Of a stretch of 64,000 nucleotides of DNA, positions 10,155-19,200 are shown one piece after another. Every line of letters starts with the position of its first letter. The stretch's first letter is position 1. The DNA lies in assembly GCA_001899175.1 (NCBI GenBank), contig MKVH01000015.1:1-64000 (forward strand), given 5' to 3'. A program made the translations under genes and the position numbers. The DNA is from Candidatus Kapaibacterium thiocyanatum. Its GTDB lineage: Bacteria > Bacteroidota > Ignavibacteria > Kapaibacteriales > Kapaibacteriaceae. The notes below the pieces were generated by a model. That model was not told the origin of the DNA. It worked only from the letters and a program-made list of their open reading frames with translations, and did not search any database.

Positions 10155-11238
10155 TACTGTAGGTGATGGCGACGCCGAGAACGGACGCCATCTCGCTCTT
10201 GAGGAAGCGGGTGAGTTTCTGAAGTTCGGTATGCAGCGTTTCGATGCGCGGGTCGCTCGACGCGCACAACGATGCCAGTGTCGCATCCTGCGGAAGTGCA
10301 GTGAGCAGTTCTTCGACCCGGGCGATCTGTGCACGGGTATCCGTCACGAGACGCTCGCCGCCGGTAACGGTCATGAGATAGTCGTCGAAGGCCTTGAACG
10401 TAGTACCGCCATTGTCGGAGATACCTCCCCACGTGGCCGTGATGGCGGCGAAATGACGACGCATCAGTGCCACACTGCGGCCGCTGTAGTAGGCTTCCAC
10501 ACGACGGGGATCGGGTCCGCTCTGGCCTACGCGTTTTCCTGCCGGCGTGCCGACCTTGTCGTTCTTCAGCACTTCGAAGCTCATGGCCATCGAGTTCACG
10601 AGTTCGCTCACGGAGCTGCCTGCATCCGTACCATTATGCTGTACGAAGGTCGTCACGTAGCTCGTGTTCCATGCATTCGATACCGTGGCGATCTGTTCGT
10701 CGATGGTGCGTGCGACGGTACGCAGATATGCCCTGCGGTTGGCGTTCTCCGGTCCGGAGAACCGGGCCACGATGTCGGCGTCGCTGCCGTCGTACAACAG
10801 ATAGTCGATGGCGAGATAACCGCGGGAGTCACGATCGAAGTTCTGCATCGACGTATCGCCGGCGGTCACGAAGCGTTCGATCTTCGTCGGGCTGGCGGGG
10901 AACGTCCCTGCATTCATCGTGAGATCGCCGTAGAGTCCTTCGGCAGGACCGAAGTCGAACAGGACGATACGCTCCCACGCGTCCGTCGCCGTTACCCACG
11001 CCTGCCGTGCGTCGTTCAACGTCTGCGGTCGTGGATCGGCCGTGAATCCGTCGATGGCAAGGAACATGGCATGGGCAGTTGCGGATGCTTCGGCGTAGGA
11101 TGGTACGATCCAGTGTTCGGCCATATCGCGAAGCATGGCCGAGCGATCGAAGGTATCGTCAGGCGCCGTTCCCCCGGACGTTCCGCAGGACCACAGCGCC
11201 ATCGAGGCGAATACGATGAGTGCGAGACGTTTCATCAT
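10138..11238 (-). CDS. Imelysin-family lipoprotein (peptidase M75-like)
   Basis: The 366-residue protein starts at the ATG at 11238, overlapping the previous stop by ATGA. MMKRLALIVFASMALWSCG is a lipoprotein signal with the lipobox Cys. The mature part is helical throughout and matches the imelysin/insulin-cleaving protease fold. RDSRGYLAIDYLLYDG corresponds to the conserved GxHxxE-type segment (G-(F/Y)-x-x-(I/A)-(E/D)-Y-L-L), here with Asp in place of Glu, and DARQAWVTATDAWERI is the repeated helix. Imelysins are periplasmic or outer-membrane, usually iron-regulated, and proposed to bind metal or assist uptake rather than act as proteases. Its place between DUF4856 and the TonB receptor fits that. 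Confidence 0.9.
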   Translation of the reverse strand: MMKRLALIVFASMALWSCGTSGGTAPDDTFDRSAMLRDMAEHWIVPSYAEASATAHAMFLAIDGFTADPRPQTLNDARQAWVTATDAWERIVLFDFGPAEGLYGDLTMNAGTFPASPTKIERFVTAGDTSMQNFDRDSRGYLAIDYLLYDGSDADIVARFSGPENANRRAYLRTVARTIDEQIATVSNAWNTSYVTTFVQHNGTDAGSSVSELVNSMAMSFEVLKNDKVGTPAGKRVGQSGPDPRRVEAYYSGRSVALMRRHFAAITATWGGISDNGGTTFKAFDDYLMTVTGGERLVTDTRAQIARVEELLTALPQDATLASLCASSDPRIETLHTELQKLTRFLKSEMASVLGVAITYSSGDGD

Positions 11239-12353
11239 TGACGGTTCTGTACGGCGACCCAGTTCTGCTTGAAGTCCTGGAGATCGGCATCGGTGAAACC
11301 ATAGATGACCTTGATCTCGCTGATCACGCGCGCGAGATCGGGCAGCGCCGTTACGGGTTGCGTGACGAGTTCGTAGGAGCGTGCCGGACCGTCGACGGGT
11401 GCGCGCATGAGGATCAGCAGCTCGTCGATCTTGGTATCGGAGATGATCTTCATCGAAGGGGAAACGCCGCGCCATCCATGCATGAAGCCTACGCATTCGC
11501 CATAGGCATGCAGTGCGGAGGCACGTCCCTTGTCGTCGAGGTTCGTCGCGGACAGCGTGGAGATCGTGCTGTAGAGGTAGTTGACGATCGTAGCCATCTG
11601 CGTGCGTTCCCACGTGTCGCGGATCGTACCGAGCGCTTCGTTGAGTTCCGCGTTGTAGTTGCTTCCTGCGGCCGCGGCGGCACGTGCCTTGAGGAAGTTC
11701 TTCTTCATGGTGCTGTAGAAGCCATTGCCGTCGTTCTTGTCGCGGCGTGCGGCATACGCTGCGCAGAAGACGTCGGGATTGCTGGCAGCCTTGTCCGTGT
11801 TCGGGAAGGATGGATGTGCACCGAAGGCGGCGATCATGCGATCGATCTTCGCCGGCGTGACGTCACCGCTCATCTGTGCGACGGCCTGATTGTAGAGCAA
11901 CGCGGCGAACAGCCCCTTCTCGACCTGCTGCTCGCATTCGAGACCGTACTTGTCGAACAGGTAGCCGTTGAAGACGCCACCCTCGCCGTTCTCGGCGACG
12001 GGACGCGAAGGATCGTACGTGCCACCGCTAGCAGACGCGAGCGTAGCCAGCGATTGACCGACACGACCGGCATAGTAGGACGTCGTCAGCGACGCCAGTG
12101 GAGCGTACTTCGCTTCCAGCTCCGATTGGCTGACCCTCGTGCCCGACGTACGACCCGTCTTCATGAGAGAAACGAGGCTCGCGAGCTGGGTACGAATCTG
12201 ATATTCGGCGGCGGCATTCGTACGATATGACGTGCTGTCGTACACGGCAGGAATGGAAAGCGGATCCTTCGGATTCGAGGAGGAATCGGAGCATCCTGCA
12301 AGGACGGCGGCCGAGACGGCGACGAGGGCCATGGTACGGAACATGTTCATCAT
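11235..12353 (-). CDS. DUF4856 lipoprotein, first gene of iron-type operon
   Basis: The 372-residue protein starts at the ATG at 12353 (two further Met codons, at 12350 and 12344, are possible). MNMFRTMALVAVSAAVLAGCSDS is a lipoprotein signal. The mature region begins with a short Ser/Asn linker, then YDSTSYRTNAAAEYQIRTQL, the opening of the DUF4856 domain found in Bacteroidota next to imelysin genes. Later helices include FNGYLFDKYGLECEQQVEKGLFAALLYNQA and EALGTIRDTWERTQMATIVNYL. DUF4856 is related to imelysin in its all-helical layout; its role is unknown but the gene neighbourhood indicates metal acquisition. Its promoter region holds a 23-bp dyad described separately. Confidence 0.88.
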   Translation of the reverse strand: MMNMFRTMALVAVSAAVLAGCSDSSSNPKDPLSIPAVYDSTSYRTNAAAEYQIRTQLASLVSLMKTGRTSGTRVSQSELEAKYAPLASLTTSYYAGRVGQSLATLASASGGTYDPSRPVAENGEGGVFNGYLFDKYGLECEQQVEKGLFAALLYNQAVAQMSGDVTPAKIDRMIAAFGAHPSFPNTDKAASNPDVFCAAYAARRDKNDGNGFYSTMKKNFLKARAAAAAGSNYNAELNEALGTIRDTWERTQMATIVNYLYSTISTLSATNLDDKGRASALHAYGECVGFMHGWRGVSPSMKIISDTKIDELLILMRAPVDGPARSYELVTQPVTALPDLARVISEIKVIYGFTDADLQDFKQNWVAVQNRQ

Positions 12354-12391
12354 GTTGCTCTGTCTGTCGGGGAAGTAGGACTGATTTGGTC

Positions 12392-12426
12392 CGAAATTAC
12401 TGCTTATCTGGACTTGATCCAAATAA
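12392..12426 (-). promoter_or_regulatory. Promoter with overlapping 23-bp operator dyad
   Basis: On the minus strand, TTTG (12423-12420) is followed by 20 bp and then TAATTTCG (12399-12392), a one-mismatch version of the Bacteroidota TTTG/TAnnTTTG promoter. The inverted repeat TTATCTGGA-cttga-TCCAAATAA (plus-strand 12404-12426; 8 of 9 pairs match) covers the -33 element and part of the spacer. A repressor bound there would block RNA polymerase. The DUF4856 start lies 39 bp downstream of the -7 box. A metal-responsive repressor is likely from the operon content but not shown. Confidence 0.6.
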
Positions 12427-12578
12427 AGAGTGGATCATCACGAGGAATGATGTATCGGGAGCCGATCATCGATGGCTCGACCAATGTGATGAATCGGAAC
12501 GGAGGTTTGGTGAACATGTGATACGGACGACGCATGAATAGCACCATGTTTGCCATACACGAATCTGGGAGACATCAC

Positions 12579-12776
12579 ATGAATCCGAACACCGGAAATC
12601 TGCACCCGATAGAGGTGATGAGAATACTCGAGGACGTCGTTAACGTCCAGAGGATCACCGGACCCGACTGGGATGAGAATCTCGACTATGTCGACGGCGA
12701 GGAGCGGGTACCGGTCAAACCGTCGTATGTCTCCAACGCTGCTACAATGCCGGTCGTTGCCACCTATAGGCTATGA
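12579..12776 (+). CDS. Small hypothetical protein upstream of protease remnant
   Basis: This is a 65-residue acidic protein (MNPNTGNLHPIEVMRILEDV...). The ATG at 12579 follows GGGAGAC at good distance; an in-frame start at 12534 exists but lacks a site. It has no signal peptide or membrane segment. The stop overlaps the ATG at 12773 of the SDH_sah-like remnant by ATGA, so the two were probably once co-translated. I do not recognise the family. Since the partner gene is broken, this one may also be on its way out, although its own frame is intact. Confidence 0.5.
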   Translation: MNPNTGNLHPIEVMRILEDVVNVQRITGPDWDENLDYVDGEERVPVKPSYVSNAATMPVVATYRL

Positions 12777-13626
12777 CGCATCCCTGCATTGAATGAAATC
12801 CTCGACGAGATACGCATCGTTGCTCCGACACCATTCGACATCATCCGGCAGAACTACATCGGAAGGTTGTATCGGCAGACGGGGCGCAATGTACTCGTCT
12901 ACTACTCGGGTTGGTTGCAGTAGGAAAGACTTCCGGACTTGCACAGCATCAACGACAACGATATGGTCGGAATCATGAATGCTGTCCACGGCATGGATCG
13001 CGGCGCTGGCCTGGACATTATCCTTCATACACCTGGCGGCAGGATAGCAGCAGCGGAAACGATCGTCAACGATCTGAAACTGCTGTTCGGGAACGATATC
13101 AGGACTATCGTCCCACAACTGGCCATGTCGGCGGGCACACTCATTGCCCTCAGTTGCAGGAGCATCGTGATGGGAAAGCAAAGCAGCATCGGTCCCATAG
13201 ATCCGCAGTTGTATCATATTCCGGCGCAACTGATCAAGAAAGAATTCGATGAGGCTGCTGCGGAAATACTGCAAACCCCGAACAAGGCGGCATACTGGCA
13301 AGTACGGCTAGGCAAGTTTCCACCGACCGCATACTATCAGGCAACTCTGGCTATGGATCGTGCCAGAACAATGGCCCGGGACTGGCTACTCGGCAACATG
13401 CTCAAGTCTGGATATCGATGCTGACCATAAGGCTGCACGCATTGTCAACGAGCTTTCCGATCACGAAAATCATAAAGCGCATGACTGTCATATTACATCA
13501 CGGCGGGCCAGCGATCTTGGCATCGTGATCGAGACGCTCGAAGATGACCAGTACCTGCAGGATACCATCCTGAGTATACACCATGCAATCAGCATCATGT
13601 TTCCAATACGAACGCATATCGGCTGA
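12773..13626 (+). pseudogene. Broken SDH_sah-type ClpP-class serine protease gene
   Basis: Three frame pieces together match the SDH_sah (serine dehydrogenase proteinase, SppA/ClpP-fold) family end to end. The pieces are EILDEIRIVAPTPFDIIRQ and NVLVYYSGWLQ (12795-12920); then LDIILHTPGGRIAAAE and VPQLAMSAGTLIALSC with KQSSIGPIDPQ (to about 13410); then ADHKAARIVNELSDHENHK (to 13626). SAGT carries the nucleophile Ser. The breaks are a 1-bp shift between the ATG at 12773 and 12790, an in-frame TAG at 12921-12923, and a +1 shift near 13400-13415. With three independent lesions it cannot make the full protein. Its lower GC suggests an acquired gene. Confidence 0.85.
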
Positions 13627-13688
13627 TCGACACACAGCATGCCAGAACGAACATCCTCTATATGTGAACCAGCGATCGGATCTAATCC

Positions 13689-15470
13689 CTAGAATCCTAT
13701 CACATCCCCCAGTCCGTCCCTCAGCGGAAACCATAGCGTCTGCATGATGGCGGCATCGCGCGGAAGCGTGTAGTCGATGACACCCGTCTTGTATCTGTCG
13801 CCGGGAACGTTGTCGTTCCTGATGACGAGCCAGTTGGCCAGCCACGAGGCAACCTTGTCGAACAGGCCGGTCGACTTCTTCGTTTTCTTGTCCACCATCT
13901 GCAGCTTGAGGTCGTGGTACTCGACGTCGACGGTGCCACGGCTGGCACGGCCACGCACGGAGAATCTGAATCTGGCTTCGCCCGTACGGCCCGATTGCAG
14001 ACCGATGTTCTCGGCGATGGTCAGGAAACCCGCGAGTACCGTCGCATCCATGCCATGCATGCCACCCACGGCATCGAGCTCGTGCCTGTCCACGTTCATG
14101 GGCATGGTACACGTGAGCCACATCCGCGCACGGTTCATGAACTGACCCGATGCGTCGACGACGACGGGTTGCCGGCGTTGCCTCGCCGGATCGTTGCTGA
14201 TACCCGATATCGTGGCGCGTGTGCCCGACCAGAACAGCGTGGCATACCTGAATGAATTCGGATGCTTCTCCGAATACGTGATGGAAGCATGTTTGAGCTG
14301 GATGGTATCGATGTTCATGCTGAACGGAACCGAGCGCATGAGCTGGTAGGGCATGAGCGGGGGCTTCGCCCGACGAGACGGTGGCGGAACCTTGTTGCTC
14401 AGGATGTCGAGATCGAGTCGCCCGACGGCGATCTTCCGCACGTGCAACTGTTCACCACGGGACAATGCGGGGATGTCGATCTCGGTGAATTTCAGGTGCG
14501 ATCCCGCGACCTCGAACCGGTCCGTACGAACATTGCGGGCGGCGAAGAAGTCCGCATCGCTCTTGCCCGGACGCAACCGGAAGGAGTCGATGGCGATGCT
14601 CCGCCCGGGATAGGAGAACCGCACGCCATCCGCATAGTACCTGTTGCCGACGGGTGAGTCGTAACTGACGGTATCGACGACGAAGGACGTATCCTGTTCG
14701 CCGATATCGAAGCGCATGCCCTGGGCCCTGATGAAGCGCCCGTCCGCATAGACGCGCTGGATGGAATCCACTTCCAGCATGAAGTGTCCGATGGGTCTGC
14801 CCCCCACCGTCCCCATACTGATGTCCTCCACGTCGAGCGATATCCCCATGAACGATCCGTCGTAGGACGCAAGCGAATCGCGTCCCCTGTTGTAGAACGT
14901 CGCATCGGAGATGCGGATACCTGCGATGTTGAGCGGACGCACCTTCAGCGGCAGGTGACGTATCATCAGGACCTGAAGAACGGAGTCTACGTTGGGAAGG
15001 GACGGCAGACGGAACCGGGTCGTGTCGTCGTCATGCGTGCTGGTCCGCTTCCCGATTTCGAGAGTCCTGTTGATGTACGTCACGACCGGACTGTCGATCG
15101 TGATCGTACCGAGCGAAAGACCATCGCCGAACAGCACGTCCCACCAGGCCACACCCGTGCATGTGACGCTCGGAATGACGATATGCATCATCCGTCCCGT
15201 GACCGTATCACCATCGAGATCGAGGATGGTGATGCTGTCGATCTCCAGATGCTGGGTGAAGAATCCGTACCTGAGTGCACCGATCCCGACGCTGATAGTG
15301 GAATCGAGGTCCTGCATGTCGTGCTCGACCCTGTCCTTGAGATAGGCGGCCACGGATCGTTCGATGGTATCCTGGACCTTGTCGTTGAGCAGGAGATAGG
15401 CAATGCCGAATCCCATCGCAACGAGGATTGCGATGACGGCGACGACGTTGCCGATACGACGCAGATTCAT
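13689..15470 (-). CDS. AsmA-like/DUF748-type membrane-anchored protein
   Basis: The 593-residue protein starts at the ATG at 15470. MNLRRIGNVVAVIAILVAMGFGIAYLLL is a single N-terminal membrane segment with a positive cytoplasmic end. The rest is a long beta-rich periplasmic region with repeated statements of the type ISDATFYNR and IDTIQLKHASITYSEK, which are characteristic of AsmA/DUF748/TamB-like proteins. These belong to the repeating beta-groove group that bridges inner and outer membranes and moves lipids. Length is in the usual range for the shorter AsmA-like proteins. It is transcribed alone, divergent from the transposase-like gene. The family assignment rests on overall pattern rather than a sharp motif. 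Confidence 0.65.
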   Translation of the reverse strand: MNLRRIGNVVAVIAILVAMGFGIAYLLLNDKVQDTIERSVAAYLKDRVEHDMQDLDSTISVGIGALRYGFFTQHLEIDSITILDLDGDTVTGRMMHIVIPSVTCTGVAWWDVLFGDGLSLGTITIDSPVVTYINRTLEIGKRTSTHDDDTTRFRLPSLPNVDSVLQVLMIRHLPLKVRPLNIAGIRISDATFYNRGRDSLASYDGSFMGISLDVEDISMGTVGGRPIGHFMLEVDSIQRVYADGRFIRAQGMRFDIGEQDTSFVVDTVSYDSPVGNRYYADGVRFSYPGRSIAIDSFRLRPGKSDADFFAARNVRTDRFEVAGSHLKFTEIDIPALSRGEQLHVRKIAVGRLDLDILSNKVPPPSRRAKPPLMPYQLMRSVPFSMNIDTIQLKHASITYSEKHPNSFRYATLFWSGTRATISGISNDPARQRRQPVVVDASGQFMNRARMWLTCTMPMNVDRHELDAVGGMHGMDATVLAGFLTIAENIGLQSGRTGEARFRFSVRGRASRGTVDVEYHDLKLQMVDKKTKKSTGLFDKVASWLANWLVIRNDNVPGDRYKTGVIDYTLPRDAAIMQTLWFPLRDGLGDVIGF

Positions 15471-15576
15471 GGCACAATTTGGGAAAACGACGACGGGAAT
15501 CCATATCCTGACAAAACCAGGTCACATTACCGATCGGCAACGGCACGAACGTCCATCACCAACGTTCGGAGACACG

Positions 15577-16035
15577 ATGCTCTCGCAGCAGACCTACGGT
15601 ATTCATCTGATCTTCATTCCGACGGCCCAGAGCGGCCCGTTGTCGGCCACAATGCAGGAATCACTGGAACGCCTCGCACGCGAAACGGCTGTGGCCAACG
15701 ACTGCACCATCAAGGCCCTGCACGTCTGCCGGGATCACATGCACGTCCTCATCCTCAGCACCGAGCCATCCACGATGGAAGATTTCTTCCCGGTGTTCTT
15801 CGAAGTATCGCAGAATACGATCCGCAATCATGCACGATCGTACAAGCGCTTCGCATGGTCGGAAGGCGTTCACGTCACACTCATGCCCGCATGGCACATC
15901 GAGATGATGGCCTCCTTCGTACGGGATCAGGATCGGTATCACGAACACAGGACGCTGGAACAGGAACTGGTGGAGATCTTCCAGCCGACGCAGATTCCAT
16001 CGAAAGGAACGGCGGAGGATGAAGCCGCCGGATGA
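15577..16035 (+). CDS. Y1 (IS200-type) transposase-like protein, probably inactive or domesticated
   Basis: The 152-residue protein starts at the ATG at 15577 after GGAG. It has the Y1 transposase layout: HLIFIPTAQSG (first strand), LHVCRDHMHVLI with the metal-binding HUH pair (HMH), RFAWSEGVHVTLMPAW (the FxWQxGYGxFSVS equivalent), and FVRDQDRYHEHRTLEQEL (the YIxNQxxHH-sfeeE equivalent). In active enzymes the nucleophile Tyr opens the last segment; here it is Phe (SFVRDQ). I see no palindromic IS ends around it. It is either a decayed IS200 relative or a host-retained single-gene (RAYT-like) version. Confidence 0.8.
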   Translation: MLSQQTYGIHLIFIPTAQSGPLSATMQESLERLARETAVANDCTIKALHVCRDHMHVLILSTEPSTMEDFFPVFFEVSQNTIRNHARSYKRFAWSEGVHVTLMPAWHIEMMASFVRDQDRYHEHRTLEQELVEIFQPTQIPSKGTAEDEAAG

Positions 16036-16055
16036 GACGGACTCCACGCCTGTCG

Positions 16056-17354
16056 CTATGCCTTCACCTCGCTCACCTTGCCCTGGACCACTTCCTCCAT
16101 GGCATCGGCGAAACGTTCGATTTCGTCCGGTGTCGTATACACGTTCGGCGCCACGCGCAGACCCTTGAATTCGTCGTGAACGATGGCCACCGTGAAGATG
16201 CGCCGCTTGTCGAGAAGCCATCCGGACAGCTTGACCGGATCGGTGCCTTCGATATGAACCAGGCGAAGGCCGCATTGATTCCTGTCGTCGTCGATATCCG
16301 TAAGGAACCGAGCGGCCTCGTGACGCTTCAGGCGATCCGTCCACAGGCGATGCAGATATCGGAACCGCGTAGCCTTGCGCTCCAGTCCAAGCGCACGATT
16401 GAAGGCCAGGGCCTCACCGAGAGCGTTATGGACTGCCGCCGAATGTGTACCGATCTCCTCGAACTTCCTGATGTTCCCGTCCGATTCCTTCGGCGCGGCC
16501 ATGAGTGGCCATACGTCCGGGATACGTTCCTTCTTCACGTAGAGCATCCCCGTACCGATCGGTCCCGTCAACCATTTGTGAAGGGACGTACCGAAGAAGT
16601 CACATTCGAGGTCCTGTTGCCGGAACGGGAAATGCGCGAACGAATGGGCACCGTCGACGATGCACCAGATTCCGCGCTCGCGTGCAAGACGGCATATCTC
16701 ACGGACGGGCATGATCTGGCCAGTGAGAAAGACGACGTGCGAAACGTGAATGACCTTCGTCTTCGGCGTCAATGCGGCTTCGATGGCAGCGACGATCGTC
16801 CGCACATCACGGACGGGAACGTCGAAGCGGACCTTACGAACGACGATGCCGTCACGCCGTGCCCGCTGATCCCATGTCGTCAGCATCCGGGGATAGTCCT
16901 GCGTCGTCGTCACCACCTCGTCGCCGCTCCTCAGGGGAAGGCCGAGTTGCAACGTCTCCAGCGACTCGCTCGCATTGCGCGTGATGGCGATCTCTTCCGT
17001 ATCGACACCGAACATGGACGCCAGGCCTTCGCGCACCGTCTCGACCTGCGGCTCCTGGCGGCGCCACAGCTCATAGGCAGGCATCTGATTGGCCTGCTCG
17101 GTGAGTCTGCGCAACGTGTCCTGTACCGTCCGTGGCGACGGAGACACGCCGCCGTTGTTGAGATTGACGATCGTCCGATCCACGGCGAAGGCCTGCTGGA
17201 CCGTCGTCCAGAAGTCCTCGTCGGACGCAGCCGCGCCAGGCGGTATGGGCGAAGCGGCCAGGGTCGACGCCACGGAGCGCATGGCCGGTGTGGCCATGAC
17301 GGCCATAGGACCGAGAGCGATCAATGTCTGGAGCAGGTCACGACGTGATGGCAT
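16056..17354 (-). CDS. Tat-exported class V aminotransferase-fold PLP enzyme
   Basis: The 432-residue protein starts at the ATG at 17354, after AAAGGA. MPSRRDLLQTLIALGPMAVM is a twin-arginine signal. The core is an aminotransferase class V fold related to isopenicillin-N epimerase and cysteine desulfurase-like enzymes: NLNNGGVSPSPRTVQD (N-terminal substrate loop), ITRNASESLETLQLG, WCIVDGAHSFAHFPF (Asp holding the PLP ring) and FGTSLHKWLTGPIGTGMLYV, with the Schiff-base Lys in SLHKW. All catalytic residues are present. The export signal means it folds with PLP in the cytoplasm and works in the periplasm. The substrate is unknown. It appears to be transcribed alone. Confidence 0.88.
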   Translation of the reverse strand: MPSRRDLLQTLIALGPMAVMATPAMRSVASTLAASPIPPGAAASDEDFWTTVQQAFAVDRTIVNLNNGGVSPSPRTVQDTLRRLTEQANQMPAYELWRRQEPQVETVREGLASMFGVDTEEIAITRNASESLETLQLGLPLRSGDEVVTTTQDYPRMLTTWDQRARRDGIVVRKVRFDVPVRDVRTIVAAIEAALTPKTKVIHVSHVVFLTGQIMPVREICRLARERGIWCIVDGAHSFAHFPFRQQDLECDFFGTSLHKWLTGPIGTGMLYVKKERIPDVWPLMAAPKESDGNIRKFEEIGTHSAAVHNALGEALAFNRALGLERKATRFRYLHRLWTDRLKRHEAARFLTDIDDDRNQCGLRLVHIEGTDPVKLSGWLLDKRRIFTVAIVHDEFKGLRVAPNVYTTPDEIERFADAMEEVVQGKVSEVKA

Positions 17355-17551
17355 GCGGAGTCCTTTCTGCATTCTTCCCTCGTACCGACGGCGAGTCGAT
17401 GACAAACGTATGCAGTCCTTCGCACGGATGGACACGGCTCACCGGTAGCATATCCGGTATGCCGGAGGCGATCCTTCACCGGGTGAACCGGGACATGTCG
17501 TCCCGCGGATTCACGTGCCGGCGATGCTCTCGTCGGCGACATGTATGTCCA

Positions 17552-18049
17552 TCATGCAACGACACGACGCCGCAGTCCCGCACTGGCGATCAATGCTGCG
17601 AGAGACCCGGAAATCATGGGCAGGACGGCACTCACGATGAAGAAGTTCGGAATGGAATAGATCAGCAGCGACGCCGTCAACTGGGCGGCCAGGTACTGCT
17701 TCGTGACGTTGGGTGCGGCCTTGGCGACCATCATCGCATAGTCGATCATGATCGAGAAGTACATGGGTTCGATGACCAGGACGAAGAGTGCCCACACGGC
17801 CACCGCACCTATGGTGCCGAGCAGGGTCGCCAGCACACCGGTGCGGACCGCCCGCCAATAACCGAACGGCCCCTCGGCAAGCTTCCTCGCATGGGCCATG
17901 GCCCCCACGGCACCGATAGGAGGAACGACCAACCACAGGACCGTCGTCGAGTACGAATATCCTCCATCCAGCATTCCGAGCCCCAGTTCGGCAAGAAGCC
18001 AAAGTAGATCCGCCACCGCCACGATCAGGCCCCACAGCACAGGTATCAT
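17552..18049 (-). CDS. DUF4199-like integral membrane protein
   Basis: The 165-residue protein starts at the ATG at 18049, seven bases after GGAGA. It has four predicted membrane segments: MIPVLWGLIVAVADLLWLLA; TVLWLVVPPIGAVGAMAHA; TGVLATLLGTIGAVAVWALFVLVI; and IYSIPNFFIVSAVLPMISGSLAALIASA. The layout (two helices, a polar stretch with GPFGYWRAVRTG, two helices) is that of the Bacteroidota DUF4199 family, whose function is unknown. The gene is divergent from gcvT, with 45 bp between the starts. The family call is moderate; membrane location is clear. Confidence 0.65.
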   Translation of the reverse strand: MIPVLWGLIVAVADLLWLLAELGLGMLDGGYSYSTTVLWLVVPPIGAVGAMAHARKLAEGPFGYWRAVRTGVLATLLGTIGAVAVWALFVLVIEPMYFSIMIDYAMMVAKAAPNVTKQYLAAQLTASLLIYSIPNFFIVSAVLPMISGSLAALIASAGLRRRVVA

Positions 18050-18094
18050 GCTATCTCCGCATATTTGCACGCTATTCTAACACTTGGACACGAC

Positions 18095-19183
18095 ATGAAA
18101 ACAACCGTTTTTCATCCAATCCACGTCGCGGCCGGCGCAAAGATGGTTTCCTTCGCCGGATTCGAAATGCCCATCCAGTATCCGAAGGGCATCCTGCACG
18201 AGCATAACGTCGTTCGTACTGGTGTGGGTGTCTTCGACGTATCCCATATGGGCGAGTTCGAAGTTCGCGGCGCCGATGCGCTGGCCATGATCCAGAAGAT
18301 CACCGTCAACGACGCATCCAAGCTCGCACCCGGCAAGGCCCAGTATTCGGCCATGTGCTATGGCGACGGTGGCATCGTCGACGATCTCCTCGTCTATCAT
18401 CGCGGCGATCATTACATGCTCGTCGTCAACGGTGCGAACGTCGAGAAGGACTGGAACTGGATCGTGGAGAACGCAGCGGAGTTTTCCGATGTCAAGCTCA
18501 CCAACGAGAGTGACAACGTCCATCTTCTCGCCGTGCAAGGACCGAAGGCGATTGCCACCCTGAAGAAACTGACGGACGCCGATCTCGAGAACGTGGCCTA
18601 TTATTCGTTCATCGACGGCACCCTGGCTGGCGTACCGATGATCATCTCCCGCACGGGCTATACTGGCGAACCGGGCTTCGAGCTCTACTTCCGTGGCGAC
18701 TTCACGGCAGCCAGGAGCGTCGTCGATGCACTGTTCACGGCCGGTGAGGAATACGGTATCGAGTGGATCGGTCTCGGCGCGCGCGATACACTGCGCCTCG
18801 AGAAGGGCTACTGTCTCTACGGTAACGACATCGACAATACGACGAATCCCATCGAAGCAGGTCTCGGATGGATCACGAAGCTCGCGAAGGGGTCGTTCAA
18901 CGGCAGCGGCGTCATCACGGCCACGAAGGAAGCCGGTCCTGCCCGCAAGCTCGTCGGCTTCGTCATGAAGTCCGAGAAGCTCATCCCCCGTCAGAACTAT
19001 GAAATCGTATCCAATGGCGACGTGGTCGGAAAGGTCACGAGCGGGAACGTATCACCCGGCCTGAACACGGGCATCGGCCTCGGCTATGTCCGCGTCGATC
19101 TCGCAGCTCCCGGAACCGCCATCGAGATCAAGGCGCGCGGAACGACGTTCCCCGCAGAAGTCGCCAAGATTCCCTTCCTCTAA
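18095..19183 (+). CDS. gcvT: Glycine cleavage system aminomethyltransferase (T protein)
   Basis: The 362-residue protein starts at the ATG at 18095. It transfers the aminomethyl carbon from lipoyl-H protein to tetrahydrofolate, releasing ammonia. [19 protein letters not shown] N-terminus, [50 protein letters not shown] (catalytic Asp in the GGIVDD segment), [15 protein letters not shown] and [20 protein letters not shown] are all present. The C-terminal barrel ends the protein at normal length. CATATTTGC at 18058-18066 is a one-mismatch -7 element 28 bp upstream of the ATG. The other gcv genes are not nearby, so the system is split in this genome. Confidence 0.97.
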   Translation: MKTTVFHPIHVAAGAKMVSFAGFEMPIQYPKGILHEHNVVRTGVGVFDVSHMGEFEVRGADALAMIQKITVNDASKLAPGKAQYSAMCYGDGGIVDDLLVYHRGDHYMLVVNGANVEKDWNWIVENAAEFSDVKLTNESDNVHLLAVQGPKAIATLKKLTDADLENVAYYSFIDGTLAGVPMIISRTGYTGEPGFELYFRGDFTAARSVVDALFTAGEEYGIEWIGLGARDTLRLEKGYCLYGNDIDNTTNPIEAGLGWITKLAKGSFNGSGVITATKEAGPARKLVGFVMKSEKLIPRQNYEIVSNGDVVGKVTSGNVSPGLNTGIGLGYVRVDLAAPGTAIEIKARGTTFPAEVAKIPFL

Positions 19184-19200
19184 GCCAGAACGCAACCGCA

